Origin: Streptomyces flavofungini
Lineage (GTDB): Bacteria; Actinomycetota; Actinomycetes; Streptomycetales; Streptomycetaceae
Assembly (NCBI RefSeq): GCF_030388665.1
Contig: NZ_CP128846.1
Coordinates: 4,662,501-4,726,500 of the forward strand
Length of the DNA stretch: 64,000 bases
Direction: 5' to 3'
The notes beneath the pieces were generated by a model, which saw nothing but the letters and a program-made list of their open reading frames with translations, did no database searches and was not told the origin of the DNA. Numbering within the stretch: the stretch's first letter is position 1; each line of letters opens with the position of its first letter. The position numbers were made by a program, and so were the translations under genes. Shown piece by piece: positions 22,953 to 31,241 of this stretch.

Positions 22953-23468
22953 GTGACGGAAGGCACCACCACCTCCGCCGCTGCTGAGGCAGGCGACACC
23001 ATGACCCGCCTCGAGCAGGAGGGGGAGATCGCGGCGGACTACCTCGAGGGTCTGCTGGACATCGCCGACCTCGACGGCGACATCGACATGGACGTCGAGG
23101 CCGACCGCGCCGCCGTGTCGATCATCAGCGACACCGGCAGCCGTGACCTGCAGAAGCTGGTCGGCCGCGACGGTGAGGTCCTGGAGGCGCTCCAGGAGCT
23201 GACCCGGCTCGCGGTGCACCGCGAGACCGGCGACCGCAGCCGCCTCATGCTGGACATCGCGGGCCACCGTGCGAAGAAGCGTGAGGAGCTCTCCGAGCTC
23301 GGCGCCAAAGCCGCGGCCGACGTGAAGAGCTCCGGCGAGCCGGTGAAGCTCAAGCCGATGACGCCCTTCGAGCGCAAGGTCGTGCATGATGCGGTCAAGG
23401 CCGCCGGCCTGCGCAGCGAATCCGAGGGCGAGGAGCCCCAGCGCTTCGTCGTGGTCCTCCCCGCCTGA
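22953..23468 (+). CDS. jag: Jag/KhpB RNA-binding protein
   Basis: This 171-residue protein starts at GTG 22953, 14 bp after yidC. It has a KH-like domain (LVGRDGEVLEALQELTRLAVHRETG) and a C-terminal R3H domain with R-x-x-x-H (ERKVVHDAVKAAGL) and the final strand RFVVVLPA. The acidic N-terminus (LDIADLDGDIDMDVEADR) is typical of actinobacterial members. KhpB homologues bind RNA and affect cell-wall growth in other bacteria; that role is inferred here. Confidence 0.92.
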   Translation: MTEGTTTSAAAEAGDTMTRLEQEGEIAADYLEGLLDIADLDGDIDMDVEADRAAVSIISDTGSRDLQKLVGRDGEVLEALQELTRLAVHRETGDRSRLMLDIAGHRAKKREELSELGAKAAADVKSSGEPVKLKPMTPFERKVVHDAVKAAGLRSESEGEEPQRFVVVLPA

Positions 23469-23483
23469 TCACACGCGTTTTCC

Positions 23484-23513
23484 CCGGCCCCGTCTGTTCG
23501 CAGGCGGGGCCGG
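23484..23513 (+). terminator. terminator after jag
   Basis: CCGGCCCCG (23484-23492) pairs with CGGGGCCGG (23505-23513), and inner CTG/CAG pairs extend the stem; TCTTTGT follows. It ends the rpmH-jag unit before rsmG. Confidence 0.8.
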
Positions 23514-23567
23514 TCTTTGTCAGCCTGATAGTCAGCGAACCCAGTGCGGTACGGAAGGACGGTCCCC

Positions 23568-24284
23568 GTGACGGAGGCAGCGGAGCTCCCCCCGGCGCCG
23601 GAGCAGGCGCGGACAGTTTTCGGTGAGCGGTTCCCCGATGCGGTCCGTTATGCGGAGTTGCTGGCCGAGACGGGCGTGCAGCGCGGCCTGATCGGCCCCC
23701 GTGAGGTTCCCCGGCTGTGGGAGCGGCACCTGCTGAACTGCGCGGTGCTGTCCGAGGTGGTCCCCGAGGGTGTGACGGTGTGCGACGTGGGCTCCGGCGC
23801 CGGGCTCCCCGGCATCCCGCTCGCTCTGGTCCGGGAGGACCTGAAGATCACGCTGCTTGAGCCGCTGCTGCGCCGCACGAACTTCCTGACCGAGGTGGTC
23901 GAGCTGCTCGGGCTCGACCATGTGACGGTCGTCCGGGGCCGCGCCGAGGAAGTCCTCGGCAAGCTGCCGCCCGTTCATGTGGTGACGGCACGGGCCGTCG
24001 CCCCGCTGGACCGGCTCGCTGGCTGGGGTGTGCCGCTGCTGCGTCCGTACGGCGAGATGCTGGCCCTCAAGGGCGACACCGCTGAGGAAGAGGTCAAGGC
24101 AGCGGGGGCTGCCCTGAGCAAGCTCGGCGCGGAGTCTGTCTCCGTCGTGCAGGTAGGCGAGGGCGTGGTGGATCCGCTGTCCACTGTGGTGCGGGTCGAG
24201 GTCGGGGAGAGCCCGGGCGGTGTGCGCTTCGCGGCCAAACGGGCCAAGGCCGCACGGGTGGGGCGGACGCGACGCCGTCGCTGA
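23568..24284 (+). CDS. rsmG: 16S rRNA (guanine-N7)-methyltransferase
   Basis: This 238-residue protein (also called GidB) methylates G527 of 16S rRNA using S-adenosylmethionine. GTG 23568 was chosen because GGAAGGA lies 8-14 bp upstream. It shows EVPRLWERHLLNCAVLSEVVPEG, the SAM site VCDVGSGAGLPGIPLALVRED, and VVTARAVAPLDRLAGWG. The basic tail ends RTRRRR. It lies between jag and parA as in other actinobacteria. Loss of RsmG is linked to low-level streptomycin resistance in the genus. Confidence 0.96.
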   Translation: MTEAAELPPAPEQARTVFGERFPDAVRYAELLAETGVQRGLIGPREVPRLWERHLLNCAVLSEVVPEGVTVCDVGSGAGLPGIPLALVREDLKITLLEPLLRRTNFLTEVVELLGLDHVTVVRGRAEEVLGKLPPVHVVTARAVAPLDRLAGWGVPLLRPYGEMLALKGDTAEEEVKAAGAALSKLGAESVSVVQVGEGVVDPLSTVVRVEVGESPGGVRFAAKRAKAARVGRTRRRR

Positions 24285-24588
24285 GAGGCGACGATGCTGA
24301 TGCGCCGACCACCGCGCCGTCGCTGATCCGTCCTGACGACGAGCCGTACTCCACAAAAGCTGTCAAACGTACGCATACCGGGGTGTCGCACCAGCGGCAC
24401 CCCGGTCGCCGTGCATCGTGTTTCACGTGAAACGTCGCTCACTGCTGCATGGCATCATCAGCCGCGGCCGCGCTGCGGAACCCCGCGAACGTCGGCCGCT
24501 TGGTTCCCTCGACAAGGGCACGGAGTTGTCCACAGAGGGGGATTCGTCCACAGAAGACCGGGCCTCGCTGGTTCACGACCCCGAAAGC
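24285..24588 (+). other. rsmG-parA gap with a parS site and the parAB leader
   Basis: This 304-bp gap has no gene; the open frame upstream of parA here is read as leader. It carries parS at 24420-24433 and, 100 bp later, a box-like TTGTCCACA at 24526-24534. The parAB promoter must lie here, but no clear -35/-10 was picked. Confidence 0.5.
24420..24433. other. parS: parS site 1
   Basis: Perfect GTTTCACGTGAAAC, the ParB-binding palindrome, about 170 bp upstream of the parA start chosen here. ParB loads at such sites and spreads to build the segregation complex. Confidence 0.97.
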
Positions 24589-25665
24589 ATGGGAGGCTCT
24601 GTTCATTGCGAGCCTGAAGTCGAGGAGAGTGAATCCTTGCGGTCCGACGCCAACATCGCGGGACCGATGACCGATCCGGTCCCCGGTCCCCGTACCGAGT
24701 CGGCGGGGGAGGATGTTTCACGTGAAACACCGAGCCCGATGGACGACACCCCCATTGGTCGTGCCGCCCAGCTGGCGGTGGAAGCCCTGGGCCGTGCAGG
24801 CGAGGGCCTGCCGCGACCGGATCAGACCCGAGTCATGGTGGTCGCCAACCAGAAGGGCGGGGTAGGCAAGACGACGACAACCGTCAACCTTGCCGCTTCG
24901 CTCGCTCTGCACGGCGCGCGCGTGCTGGTGATCGACCTCGATCCACAGGGCAATGCGTCCACGGCTCTCGGTGTCGACCACCACGCCGAAGTCCCCTCCA
25001 TCTACGACGTGTTGGTCGAGAGCAAGCCTCTCTCCGAGATCGTCCAGCCGGTCCCTGATGTCGAGGGCCTCTTCTGCGCCCCGGCGACCATCGATCTCGC
25101 GGGTGCGGAGATCGAGCTGGTGTCCCTGGTGGCACGGGAGAGCCGTTTGCAGCGAGCGATCCAGGCCTACGAGCAGCCGTTGGATTACATCCTCATCGAC
25201 TGCCCGCCGTCGCTGGGGTTGTTGACGGTCAACGCTCTGGTGGCCGGTGCGGAGGTACTGATCCCGATCCAGTGCGAGTACTACGCACTGGAGGGCCTGG
25301 GGCAGCTCCTGCGCAACGTCGACCTGGTGCGCGGGCACCTCAACCCGCTGCTGCATGTGTCGACGATCCTGCTCACCATGTACGACGGCCGGACCCGACT
25401 GGCCTCGCAGGTGGCGGACGAGGTGCGCAACCACTTCGGCGACGAGGTGCTACGCACGAGCATCCCGCGCTCCGTGCGTATCTCCGAGGCGCCCAGCTAC
25501 GGCCAGACCGTGCTGACTTATGATCCGGGCTCCAGTGGTGCCCTGTCGTACTTCGAGGCAGCGCGCGAGATCGCCCTGCGCGGAGTCGGCGTGCGCTACG
25601 ACGTGCAGCACGCCCATGTGGGCAACCAGAACGAACAGCAGAACATGACGGAGGGGATGCAGTGA
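24589..25665 (+). CDS. parA: chromosome partitioning ATPase ParA
   Basis: This 358-residue protein is a Walker-type ATPase that moves ParB-bound origins, in Streptomyces mainly during sporulation. ATG 24589 (MGGSVHCEPEVEES) gives the length remembered for S. coelicolor ParA (about 357); the earlier frame start at 24418 lies on parS 1. The first 80 residues are a flexible extension. The ATPase core shows NQKGGVGKTTTTVNLAASLA (deviant Walker A, about 88-107), IDLDPQGNASTALG and YILIDCPPSLGLLTVNAL. Codons 43-47 (VSRET) are parS site 2. Its stop overlaps parB. Confidence 0.95.
   Translation: MGGSVHCEPEVEESESLRSDANIAGPMTDPVPGPRTESAGEDVSRETPSPMDDTPIGRAAQLAVEALGRAGEGLPRPDQTRVMVVANQKGGVGKTTTTVNLAASLALHGARVLVIDLDPQGNASTALGVDHHAEVPSIYDVLVESKPLSEIVQPVPDVEGLFCAPATIDLAGAEIELVSLVARESRLQRAIQAYEQPLDYILIDCPPSLGLLTVNALVAGAEVLIPIQCEYYALEGLGQLLRNVDLVRGHLNPLLHVSTILLTMYDGRTRLASQVADEVRNHFGDEVLRTSIPRSVRISEAPSYGQTVLTYDPGSSGALSYFEAAREIALRGVGVRYDVQHAHVGNQNEQQNMTEGMQ
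24715..24728. other. parS: parS site 2, inside parA
   Basis: Perfect GTTTCACGTGAAAC lying in frame in the parA N-terminal extension, where it encodes Val-Ser-Arg-Glu-Thr. Confidence 0.97.
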
Positions 25666-26780
25666 GCGAGCGACGGAGAGGGCTGGGCCGTGGTCTCGGC
25701 GCTCTGATCCCTGCGGCTCCTACGGAGAAGTCGGCACCCCCGGCCGCGGGTGGAGGTTCCACCTCGCCCTCGTCCGTGCCGGTGCTCACGGCTGAACGAG
25801 GCGTGGCGGCCGCCAAGGTGGCCTCGCTTCCGCAGCACCCGGTTTCCCAGGAACCGGACGAGCCCACGAACGGCACCGTGACCGAGGAGCCGATGCGCCC
25901 GGCCGGAGCGCACTTCGCGGAGCTTCCCCTTGACTCCATCAAGCCCAACCCGCGGCAGCCGCGTGAGGTGTTCGACGAGGACGCCCTCGCGGAGCTCGTG
26001 ACCTCCATCAAGGAAGTCGGTCTCCTCCAGCCCGTCGTCGTACGGCAGTTGGGCCCCGCGCGCTACGAGCTCATCATGGGTGAGCGGCGCTGGCGAGCTT
26101 GCCGTGAGGCGGGTCTGGAGCGCATCCCGGCGATCGTCCGGGCAACGGAGGACGACAAGCTCCTCCTGGACGCGCTCCTGGAGAACCTGCACCGCGCCCA
26201 GCTGAACCCGCTGGAAGAGGCTGCGGCCTACGACCAGCTACTCAAGGACTTCAACTGCACGCACGACCAGCTGGCCGACCGGATCGGGCGGTCGCGTCCG
26301 CAGGTCTCCAACACGCTGCGACTGCTCAAGCTCTCGGCGACCGTGCAGCGCCGGGTCGCCGCCGGTGTCCTCTCCGCGGGCCATGCGCGGGCACTGCTCG
26401 CTGTGGAGGACCCGGAGGAGCAGGACCGACTCGCACACCGCATCGTGGCCGAGGGGCTCTCGGTGCGTGCAGTGGAGGAGATCGTGACCCTGATGGGGTC
26501 GCGGCCGCAGAGCAAGCCCAAGGCGAAGGGCCCCCGCGCCGGCGGAATCGTCTCCCCTGCCCTGACCGGCCTGGCCTCACGCCTCTCCGACCGGTTCGAG
26601 ACCCGGGTGCGCGTCGATCTGGGCCAGAAGAAGGGCAAGATCGTCGTCGACTTCGCCTCTCTGGAAGACCTGGAGCGGATCCTCGCCACGCTCGCCCCGG
26701 AAGAGGGCCCGGTGCTCAGGAACGGACTCGCCGAGGCAGAAGCCGAGGCCGGGAAAACCTCGGAGGACGAGCGGGGCTGA
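25662..26780 (+). CDS. parB: chromosome partitioning protein ParB
   Basis: This 372-residue protein binds parS and is a CTP-dependent clamp. GTG 25662 overlaps the parA stop (GTGA). It starts [17 protein letters not shown], the ParA-contacting N-terminus. The ParB/Srx domain reads LPLDSIKPNPRQPREVFDEDALAELVTSIKEVGLLQPVVVR and YELIMGERRWRACREAGL (CTP-binding GERRxRA). The HTH region follows (LADRIGRSRPQVSNTLRLLKL), and the C-terminal dimer domain ends VDFASLEDLERILATL. Confidence 0.97.
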   Translation: MSERRRGLGRGLGALIPAAPTEKSAPPAAGGGSTSPSSVPVLTAERGVAAAKVASLPQHPVSQEPDEPTNGTVTEEPMRPAGAHFAELPLDSIKPNPRQPREVFDEDALAELVTSIKEVGLLQPVVVRQLGPARYELIMGERRWRACREAGLERIPAIVRATEDDKLLLDALLENLHRAQLNPLEEAAAYDQLLKDFNCTHDQLADRIGRSRPQVSNTLRLLKLSATVQRRVAAGVLSAGHARALLAVEDPEEQDRLAHRIVAEGLSVRAVEEIVTLMGSRPQSKPKAKGPRAGGIVSPALTGLASRLSDRFETRVRVDLGQKKGKIVVDFASLEDLERILATLAPEEGPVLRNGLAEAEAEAGKTSEDERG

Positions 26781-26832
26781 GGCCCATGAGGCCACGGGAG
26801 AGGCCCTGGGGCGAAGCGCCCTGAACCCTCAG

Positions 26833-26880
26833 AGAGCAGGCCGTGTCCGGTGTGTGCCGGAACACGGCCTGCTCTTTCCT
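26833..26880 (+). terminator. terminator after parB
   Basis: AGAGCAGGCCGTGT (26833-26846) pairs with ACACGGCCTGCTCT (26862-26875), and TTCCTTT follows. The stem is 14 bp and perfect. Confidence 0.85.
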
Positions 26881-26899
26881 TTCTTACGGTTTCGGCGCA

Positions 26900-26923
26900 A
26901 TCGCATCGTGGATACGATGCGAT
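26900..26923. promoter_or_regulatory. perfect inverted repeat, possible operator
   Basis: Arms ATCGCATCGT (26900-26909) and ACGATGCGAT (26914-26923) are separated by 4 bp. It lies between the parB terminator and the acetyltransferase gene, without a T run, so an operator is more likely than a terminator. Confidence 0.45.
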
Positions 26924-27118
26924 CGGGTACGGCGCATTCACCTGACGGCACCTCTTAGGGGAGGCAGGGGCCATGCGATCGGTGAGCCGCACAGGACTGA
27001 TGACCGCCGGGCTCGGGCTTGGAGCGGTCGGTGGTTTCGTCGGCAGCCTGCTCCGGGAACGGAGCGCACTGACAGCCGCTCGTGGCGCCGCGAGCGAAGG
27101 AAGTGAGGAACCGCCTTC

Positions 27119-27736
27119 ATGGGGCGACGGCTCGTACCGCTCACGCTGGACAACCTTCCGGACCTTCCCAAGCGTTGTCGCACGTGTGTCTTCTGGGAGC
27201 TGGACCCGGTCAGCGGCCAGGCCGCAGTAAAGGCCGGTACACCGGAGCTGGAGAAGGAGGCGTGGATCTCCGCCGTCCTGCTGGAGTGGGGGTCCTGCGG
27301 CCGAGTGGTCTACGTCGACGACGTGCCCGTCGGCTTCGTGCTGTACGCGCCGCCCGCGTATGTGCCGCGCTCGACAGCCTTCCCCACGAGCCCCGTCTCA
27401 CCGGACGCCGTGCAGCTGATGACCGCCTGGATCATGCCGGGCTACCAGGGGCAGGGACTCGGCCGCGTCATCGTGCAGACCGTCGCGAAGGATCTCCTGC
27501 GCCGGGGGTTCAAGGCCATTGAGGCGTTCGGTGACGCGCGCTGGGAGAAGCCCGCCTGTGTACTGCCTGCGGACCATCTGCTGGCCGTGGGCTTCAAGAC
27601 GGTTCGCCCACACCCCTCCTACCCTCGACTGCGGCTTGAGTTGCGGACGACGCTGTCATGGAAGGAAGACGTAGAGCTGGCACTGGACCGGCTCCTCGGG
27701 GCGGTCCAGAAGGAGCCTGCGCTGCGGCCGCTGTAG
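27119..27736 (+). CDS. GNAT-family acetyltransferase
   Basis: This 205-residue protein starts at ATG 27119 (MGRRLVPLTLDNLPDLPKRCRTCVFWELD). The GNAT fold is seen in VVYVDDVPVGFVLYAPP, then AVQLMTAWIMPGYQGQGLGRVIVQTVAKDLLRRGFKAIEAFGD, where Q-G-Q-G-L-G is the acetyl-CoA loop. The N-terminal Cys pair (CRTC) and WEKPACVLPADHLLAVGFK are features of the actinobacterial group found after parB. The substrate is unknown. It converges with trxA. Confidence 0.85.
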   Translation: MGRRLVPLTLDNLPDLPKRCRTCVFWELDPVSGQAAVKAGTPELEKEAWISAVLLEWGSCGRVVYVDDVPVGFVLYAPPAYVPRSTAFPTSPVSPDAVQLMTAWIMPGYQGQGLGRVIVQTVAKDLLRRGFKAIEAFGDARWEKPACVLPADHLLAVGFKTVRPHPSYPRLRLELRTTLSWKEDVELALDRLLGAVQKEPALRPL

Positions 27737-27780
27737 TCCGAATGCGCGCGCTGGGGGCTTCAGGGCGGGCGACATACGGC

Positions 27781-27812
27781 GAAGGGGCCAACCTCGTGAG
27801 GTTGGCCCCTTC
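27781..27812. terminator. bidirectional terminator between the acetyltransferase and trxA
   Basis: GAAGGGGCCAACCTC (27781-27795) pairs with GAGGTTGGCCCCTTC (27798-27812). The perfect 15-bp stem serves both converging genes. parS site 3 begins 2 bp later. Confidence 0.85.
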
Positions 27813-27814
27813 GT

Positions 27815-27828
27815 GTTTCACGTGAAAC
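27815..27828. other. parS: parS site 3
   Basis: Perfect GTTTCACGTGAAAC in the convergent gap before trxA, directly beside the terminator stem. Confidence 0.97.
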
Positions 27829-27861
27829 ATTGCCTGCCGCCGTGCGCGGCTGGCTCTGCGA

Positions 27862-28194
27862 CTAGTCGGCGATGAACTCGGTCAGATCGCGCTCCAGAGC
27901 CGCCTTCGGCTTGGCGCCGACGATCGTCTTGACGACCTCGCCACCCTTGTAGACGTTCAGGGTCGGGATCGACATGACGCCGTACTTGGCGGCCGTCCCG
28001 GGGTTCTGGTCGATGTTGAGCTTGACGATCTCGATCTTGTCGCCGTGCTCGGCGGCGATGGCCTCAAGAGACGGCGCGATCTGGCGGCACGGGCCGCACC
28101 ACTCGGCCCAGAAGTCGACCAGTACGGGCTTGTCGCTCTTGATCACGTCCTCCTCGAAGGAGGCGTCGGTCACGTGCTTCAGGGTTCCGGCCAC
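27862..28194 (-). CDS. trxA: thioredoxin
   Basis: This 110-residue protein starts with GTG 28194 (MAGTLKHVTDASFEEDVIKSDKPVLVDFWAEWCGPCRQIAPSLEAIA). WCGPC is the redox site, and MSIPTLNVYKGG carries the cis-Pro. It reduces disulfides in the cytoplasm and is itself reduced by TrxB, which lies 46 bp upstream in the same operon. Confidence 0.98.
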   Translation of the reverse strand: MAGTLKHVTDASFEEDVIKSDKPVLVDFWAEWCGPCRQIAPSLEAIAAEHGDKIEIVKLNIDQNPGTAAKYGVMSIPTLNVYKGGEVVKTIVGAKPKAALERDLTEFIAD

Positions 28195-28240
28195 GAGGGG
28201 CTCCTAACTTGGTGCTGCGGTGGGGCTGGGGGCAGTCGGG

Positions 28241-29203
28241 TCAGACAGTCGCGGCGGCAGCGTTCTCGCTGTCCACGGCGGCGGCGAGGAAGCGCTCGGC
28301 GTCCAGAGCGGCGGAGCAGCCGGTGCCCGCCGCCGTGATCGCCTGGCGGTACGTGTGGTCGACGACGTCACCGGCACCGAAGACGCCGGAGAGGTTCGTC
28401 CGGGTCGACGGCGCGTCGACCTTCAGGTAGCCCTCGTCGTCCAGCTCCAGCTGGCCCTTGAAGAGCTCGGTGCGCGGGTCGTGGCCGATAGCGATGAACA
28501 GACCAGTCACCGGCAGCTCGGAGGTCTCGCCCGTCTTGAGGTTGCGCAGGGAGAGACCGGAGAGCTTCTGGTCGCCGTGGATCTCGGCGACCTCGCTGTC
28601 CCAGATGAACTTGATCTTCGGGTCGGCGAAGGCACGCTCCTGCATGGCCTTGGAGGCGCGGAGGGCGTCGCGGCGGTGGACCACGGTCACGGACTTGGCG
28701 AACCGGGAGAGGAAGGTGGCCTCCTCCATCGCCGTGTCACCGCCACCGATCACCGCGATGTCCTGGTCCTTGAAGAAGAACCCGTCGCAGGTCGCGCACC
28801 AGGAGACGCCACGTCCGGAGAGGGCGTCCTCCCGCGGCAGGCCCAGCTTGCGGTGCTGCGAGCCCGTCGTGACGATGACGCTCTTCGCGCGGTGCACCGT
28901 GCCCGCCGTGTCCGTGACCGTCTTGATCTCGCCCGACAGGTCGACGGCGACCACGTCGTCGGGGACGAGCTCGGCACCGAAGCGCTCGGCCTGAGCCCGC
29001 ATGTTGTCCATGAGGTCGGGGCCCATGATGCCGTCCCGGAAGCCCGGGAAGTTCTCCACATCGGTGGTGTTCATCAGCGCACCGCCCGCGGTGACGGCAC
29101 CTTCGAACACCAGGGGCTTCAGCGAGGCGCGCGCGGTGTAGAGCGCCGCCGTGTAGCCGGCGGGCCCGGAGCCGATGATGATCACGTTACGGACGTCGGT
29201 CAC
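28241..29203 (-). CDS. trxB: thioredoxin-disulfide reductase
   Basis: This 320-residue FAD/NADPH enzyme recycles thioredoxin. It starts at GTG 29203 ([29 protein letters not shown] site), has the redox pair in WCATCDG, the NADPH site [19 protein letters not shown] followed by VVHRRD, and the C-terminal FAD motif [25 protein letters not shown] SigR promoter precedes it. Confidence 0.97.
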   Translation of the reverse strand: MTDVRNVIIIGSGPAGYTAALYTARASLKPLVFEGAVTAGGALMNTTDVENFPGFRDGIMGPDLMDNMRAQAERFGAELVPDDVVAVDLSGEIKTVTDTAGTVHRAKSVIVTTGSQHRKLGLPREDALSGRGVSWCATCDGFFFKDQDIAVIGGGDTAMEEATFLSRFAKSVTVVHRRDALRASKAMQERAFADPKIKFIWDSEVAEIHGDQKLSGLSLRNLKTGETSELPVTGLFIAIGHDPRTELFKGQLELDDEGYLKVDAPSTRTNLSGVFGAGDVVDHTYRQAITAAGTGCSAALDAERFLAAAVDSENAAAATV

Positions 29204-29273
29204 GGCTTGATTCCTCGTCTCTGGGGACTACTGCGTACTGCCGGGGGCCTGTCTCAGGTCTCTCACCCCACCC

Positions 29274-29299
29274 AACGGATCCTACGGGGCGAGCATTCC
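29274..29299 (-). promoter_or_regulatory. SigR promoter of trxBA
   Basis: On the minus strand GGAAT (29295-29299) and GTT (29274-29276) are separated by exactly 18 bp. This matches the SigR consensus GGAAT-N18-GTT for the Streptomyces disulfide-stress sigma factor, whose known targets include trxBA. It lies about 70 bp upstream of the trxB start. Confidence 0.88.
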
Positions 29300-29407
29300 C
29301 CACGTGTCCGAGCACACGGAAGGAACGCGTGCCGGGGCACGAGAAGAGGGCCCGGCACCGTAGATCGGTAAGCACTGGGAAGGGGGTCAGGAGGGGGCCT
29401 GAGTGTC

Positions 29408-30442
29408 TCAGGGGCGTGCGTAGGACTCCGTGAGCAGGACCTTGCCCGTGGCGTCGGCCGACGCGGACGCGCTCGCACAGGCAGCGTCCACGACATACGC
29501 GGAGACCTTCGCTCCGTCGGTGTCGTGCGGCACGACGACGAGGTAGGCGTTCGTTCCCTCGTACGTGCCCTTGCTGACGGCCAGGGGCGTACGTCCGCCG
29601 AGGCCCTTTTCGATGCAGGCGGGCACCTCGACGTACTCCTCGCGCATCGTGGACCCCTTCTGCGGGGTACCTTCGGGGCTGGACCGGGTGTCGAAGGAGG
29701 GCTTCTTTCCCCCTGTGTCCGTGCCCGAGATCTTCTGCTCCTCGGAGAGGAGATCGGAGATCTGAGCTTCGAGCTTGCCTTTCGAGAAGGTGTCCTTGCT
29801 CGTAGAGGAGGCGCTGGGGGGCTCGGTCGAGTCGTCGCTCCACGGCTGGATCAGCAGGGCACCCAGGCCGAGTGCAGCGGCGGTGAATACGGCGCCGATC
29901 ATTGTCGTACGGCGTCGGCGGCTTCGCGGACGTCCGCCGCGACCCGGGCCGGTGGCCGCGCGCGGGTGTCCGGCGGGGCCGTGCACCGAGGAGCCGCTCG
30001 CGGATGCACCGGGCGGGGCGCCCGCGCCGGACCCGGCGGTCGGCTTGAACGCGTCCGCAGGCGATGTTTCACGTGAAACATGCACGGTGGGCTCGGCAAG
30101 AGTTTCACGGTCGGCGTCGGAGGCGATGTCGCGGTCGGAGCCGTCGAGGCCCGCTCCCTCAACTTCGGTGACGGTCGCCGTGGCAGTCGCGTCGAGCAGT
30201 GCTTCCGCTGCCAGGGCCGCGTCGATGCGCTCCGCGACATCGGTGGGCATGCGGGGCGGCCCAGGCAGCGAACCGAGCATGCCGCGGATCTCTTCGAGGG
30301 AGGCGTAGACGTCGGCGCAGAGCGGGCAGTCGTCCAGGTGCCGACGCACGTCCAAGGTGCGCGACGGGGACAGCAGGCCTTCGGTGAGGTCGGAGATCTC
30401 GGCGACGTCCGGGTGCCCAGCTGAGTCTGTCGTCGTGGTCAC
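29408..30442 (-). CDS. anti-sigma factor with zinc-binding and membrane domains
   Basis: This 344-residue protein starts at GTG 30442, overlapping the sigM stop. Residues 10-60 form a zinc anti-sigma domain with H35-x3-C39-x2-C42 (RRHLDDCPLCADVY). A disordered Pro/Gly/Ala region follows, then a basic RPRSRRRRTT and a transmembrane helix (about 181-200). The outer part (about 205-344) ends ACASASASADATGKVLLTESYARP. Codons 122-126 (VSRET) are parS site 4. It probably holds SigM inactive at the membrane until an envelope signal. Confidence 0.88.
   Translation of the reverse strand: MTTTTDSAGHPDVAEISDLTEGLLSPSRTLDVRRHLDDCPLCADVYASLEEIRGMLGSLPGPPRMPTDVAERIDAALAAEALLDATATATVTEVEGAGLDGSDRDIASDADRETLAEPTVHVSRETSPADAFKPTAGSGAGAPPGASASGSSVHGPAGHPRAATGPGRGGRPRSRRRRTTMIGAVFTAAALGLGALLIQPWSDDSTEPPSASSTSKDTFSKGKLEAQISDLLSEEQKISGTDTGGKKPSFDTRSSPEGTPQKGSTMREEYVEVPACIEKGLGGRTPLAVSKGTYEGTNAYLVVVPHDTDGAKVSAYVVDAACASASASADATGKVLLTESYARP
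30066..30079. other. parS: parS site 4, inside the anti-sigma gene
   Basis: Perfect GTTTCACGTGAAAC read in frame as Val-Ser-Arg-Glu-Thr in the disordered linker of the anti-sigma factor. The palindrome extends to 18 bp (30064-30081). Confidence 0.97.
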
Positions 30443-31200
30443 GCTCGCCCACCTCCACCCTTCACTGCCGCTGAGTCGCTGGGTCCCGCATCCGAAGGGG
30501 GCCCCGCGTCCTGAGGTTCCGCTGCCGGTGGGACGGTTGTCCCCTCGGTCCGGTTCCGTCCCGGGGCGTTCTTTCTGGGGGCGTCCTTCTCTCCGCTGCC
30601 CGTGTCGTTCTCACGTCGGGACGGTGCTTCCGTCCGAAGATGCGTGAGAAGCGGCAGGAGCCGGGCTCTGCCGCGCGCACAGCGGCTCTTCACCGTGCCG
30701 GTCGGGACGTCGAGGACCCGGGCCGCCTCGGCCACGGGATAGCCCTGCATGTCCACCAGGACGAGGCAGGCGCGCTGATCGGGCGGCAGGGTACCGAGCG
30801 CCTCCAGGAGCTCCCGGTGCAGATCGCCGCGCTCGACGGGCGCCGCAGCCGACTCGTGCGGTTCGAGGAGCTGGTCCAGGCGCTCGGCGTCGTCGACGGG
30901 AGAGGTCTTCCGGGACGCCGCCTTGCGGGCCCGGTCGAGGCAGGCGTTCACGGTGATGCGGTGCAGCCAGGTCGTCACGGCGGACTGGCCGCGGAACGTG
31001 TGCGCGGCGCGGTAGGCGGAGACGAGGGCGTCCTGGACAGCGTCCGCGGCCTCCTCACGGTCCCCCAGCGTGCGCAGAGCCACGGCCCACAGCCGGTCGC
31101 GGTGGCGGCGGACGATCTCACCGAAGGCGTCCTCGTCACCGTCGACATGGCGGGCAAGGAGCTCCTGGTCGCCCAGCTCACCGAGCTCGGTGCTGTCCAA
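30439..31200 (-). CDS. sigM: ECF RNA polymerase sigma factor SigM
   Basis: This 253-residue protein starts at TTG 31200, with GGGGAGGGG 8 bp upstream. Region 2 reads EDAFGEIVRRHRDRLWAVALRTLGDREEAADAVQDALVSAYRAAHTFRGQSAVTTWLHRITVNACLDRARK. Region 4 reads LLEALGTLPPDQRACLVLVDMQGYPVAEAARVLDVPTGTVKSRCARGRARLL. A disordered Ser/Pro-rich tail of about 70 residues is unusual for an ECF factor. The anti-sigma gene follows with a 4-bp overlap. The name is from the SigM locus in S. coelicolor and is by position and similarity. Confidence 0.9.
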   Translation of the reverse strand: MDSTELGELGDQELLARHVDGDEDAFGEIVRRHRDRLWAVALRTLGDREEAADAVQDALVSAYRAAHTFRGQSAVTTWLHRITVNACLDRARKAASRKTSPVDDAERLDQLLEPHESAAAPVERGDLHRELLEALGTLPPDQRACLVLVDMQGYPVAEAARVLDVPTGTVKSRCARGRARLLPLLTHLRTEAPSRRENDTGSGEKDAPRKNAPGRNRTEGTTVPPAAEPQDAGPPSDAGPSDSAAVKGGGGRA

Positions 31201-31241
31201 TCTGGAACCCCTCCCCTCACCCCTCAGCGTTGGCCGGACGG

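Larger units (their letters stand above)
26781..27118 (+). other. parB-acetyltransferase gap
   Basis: This 338-bp gap holds the parB terminator and a perfect inverted repeat. A short frame from ATG 26973 (MRSVSRTGLMTAGLGLGAVGGFVGS) has a helix-like start and GAGGCAGGGG upstream, but it overlaps the next gene in another frame and is not accepted with confidence. Confidence 0.45.

Noticed and set aside
24418..24588. Upstream extension of ParA starting within parS site 1
   Set aside because: No ribosome site, and the length from 24589 fits the known Streptomyces ParA. The extension is unlike other ParA proteins.
26973..27230. Small gene between parB and the acetyltransferase
   Set aside because: It overlaps the acetyltransferase start by over 100 bp in another frame; only the first 25 residues look protein-like.
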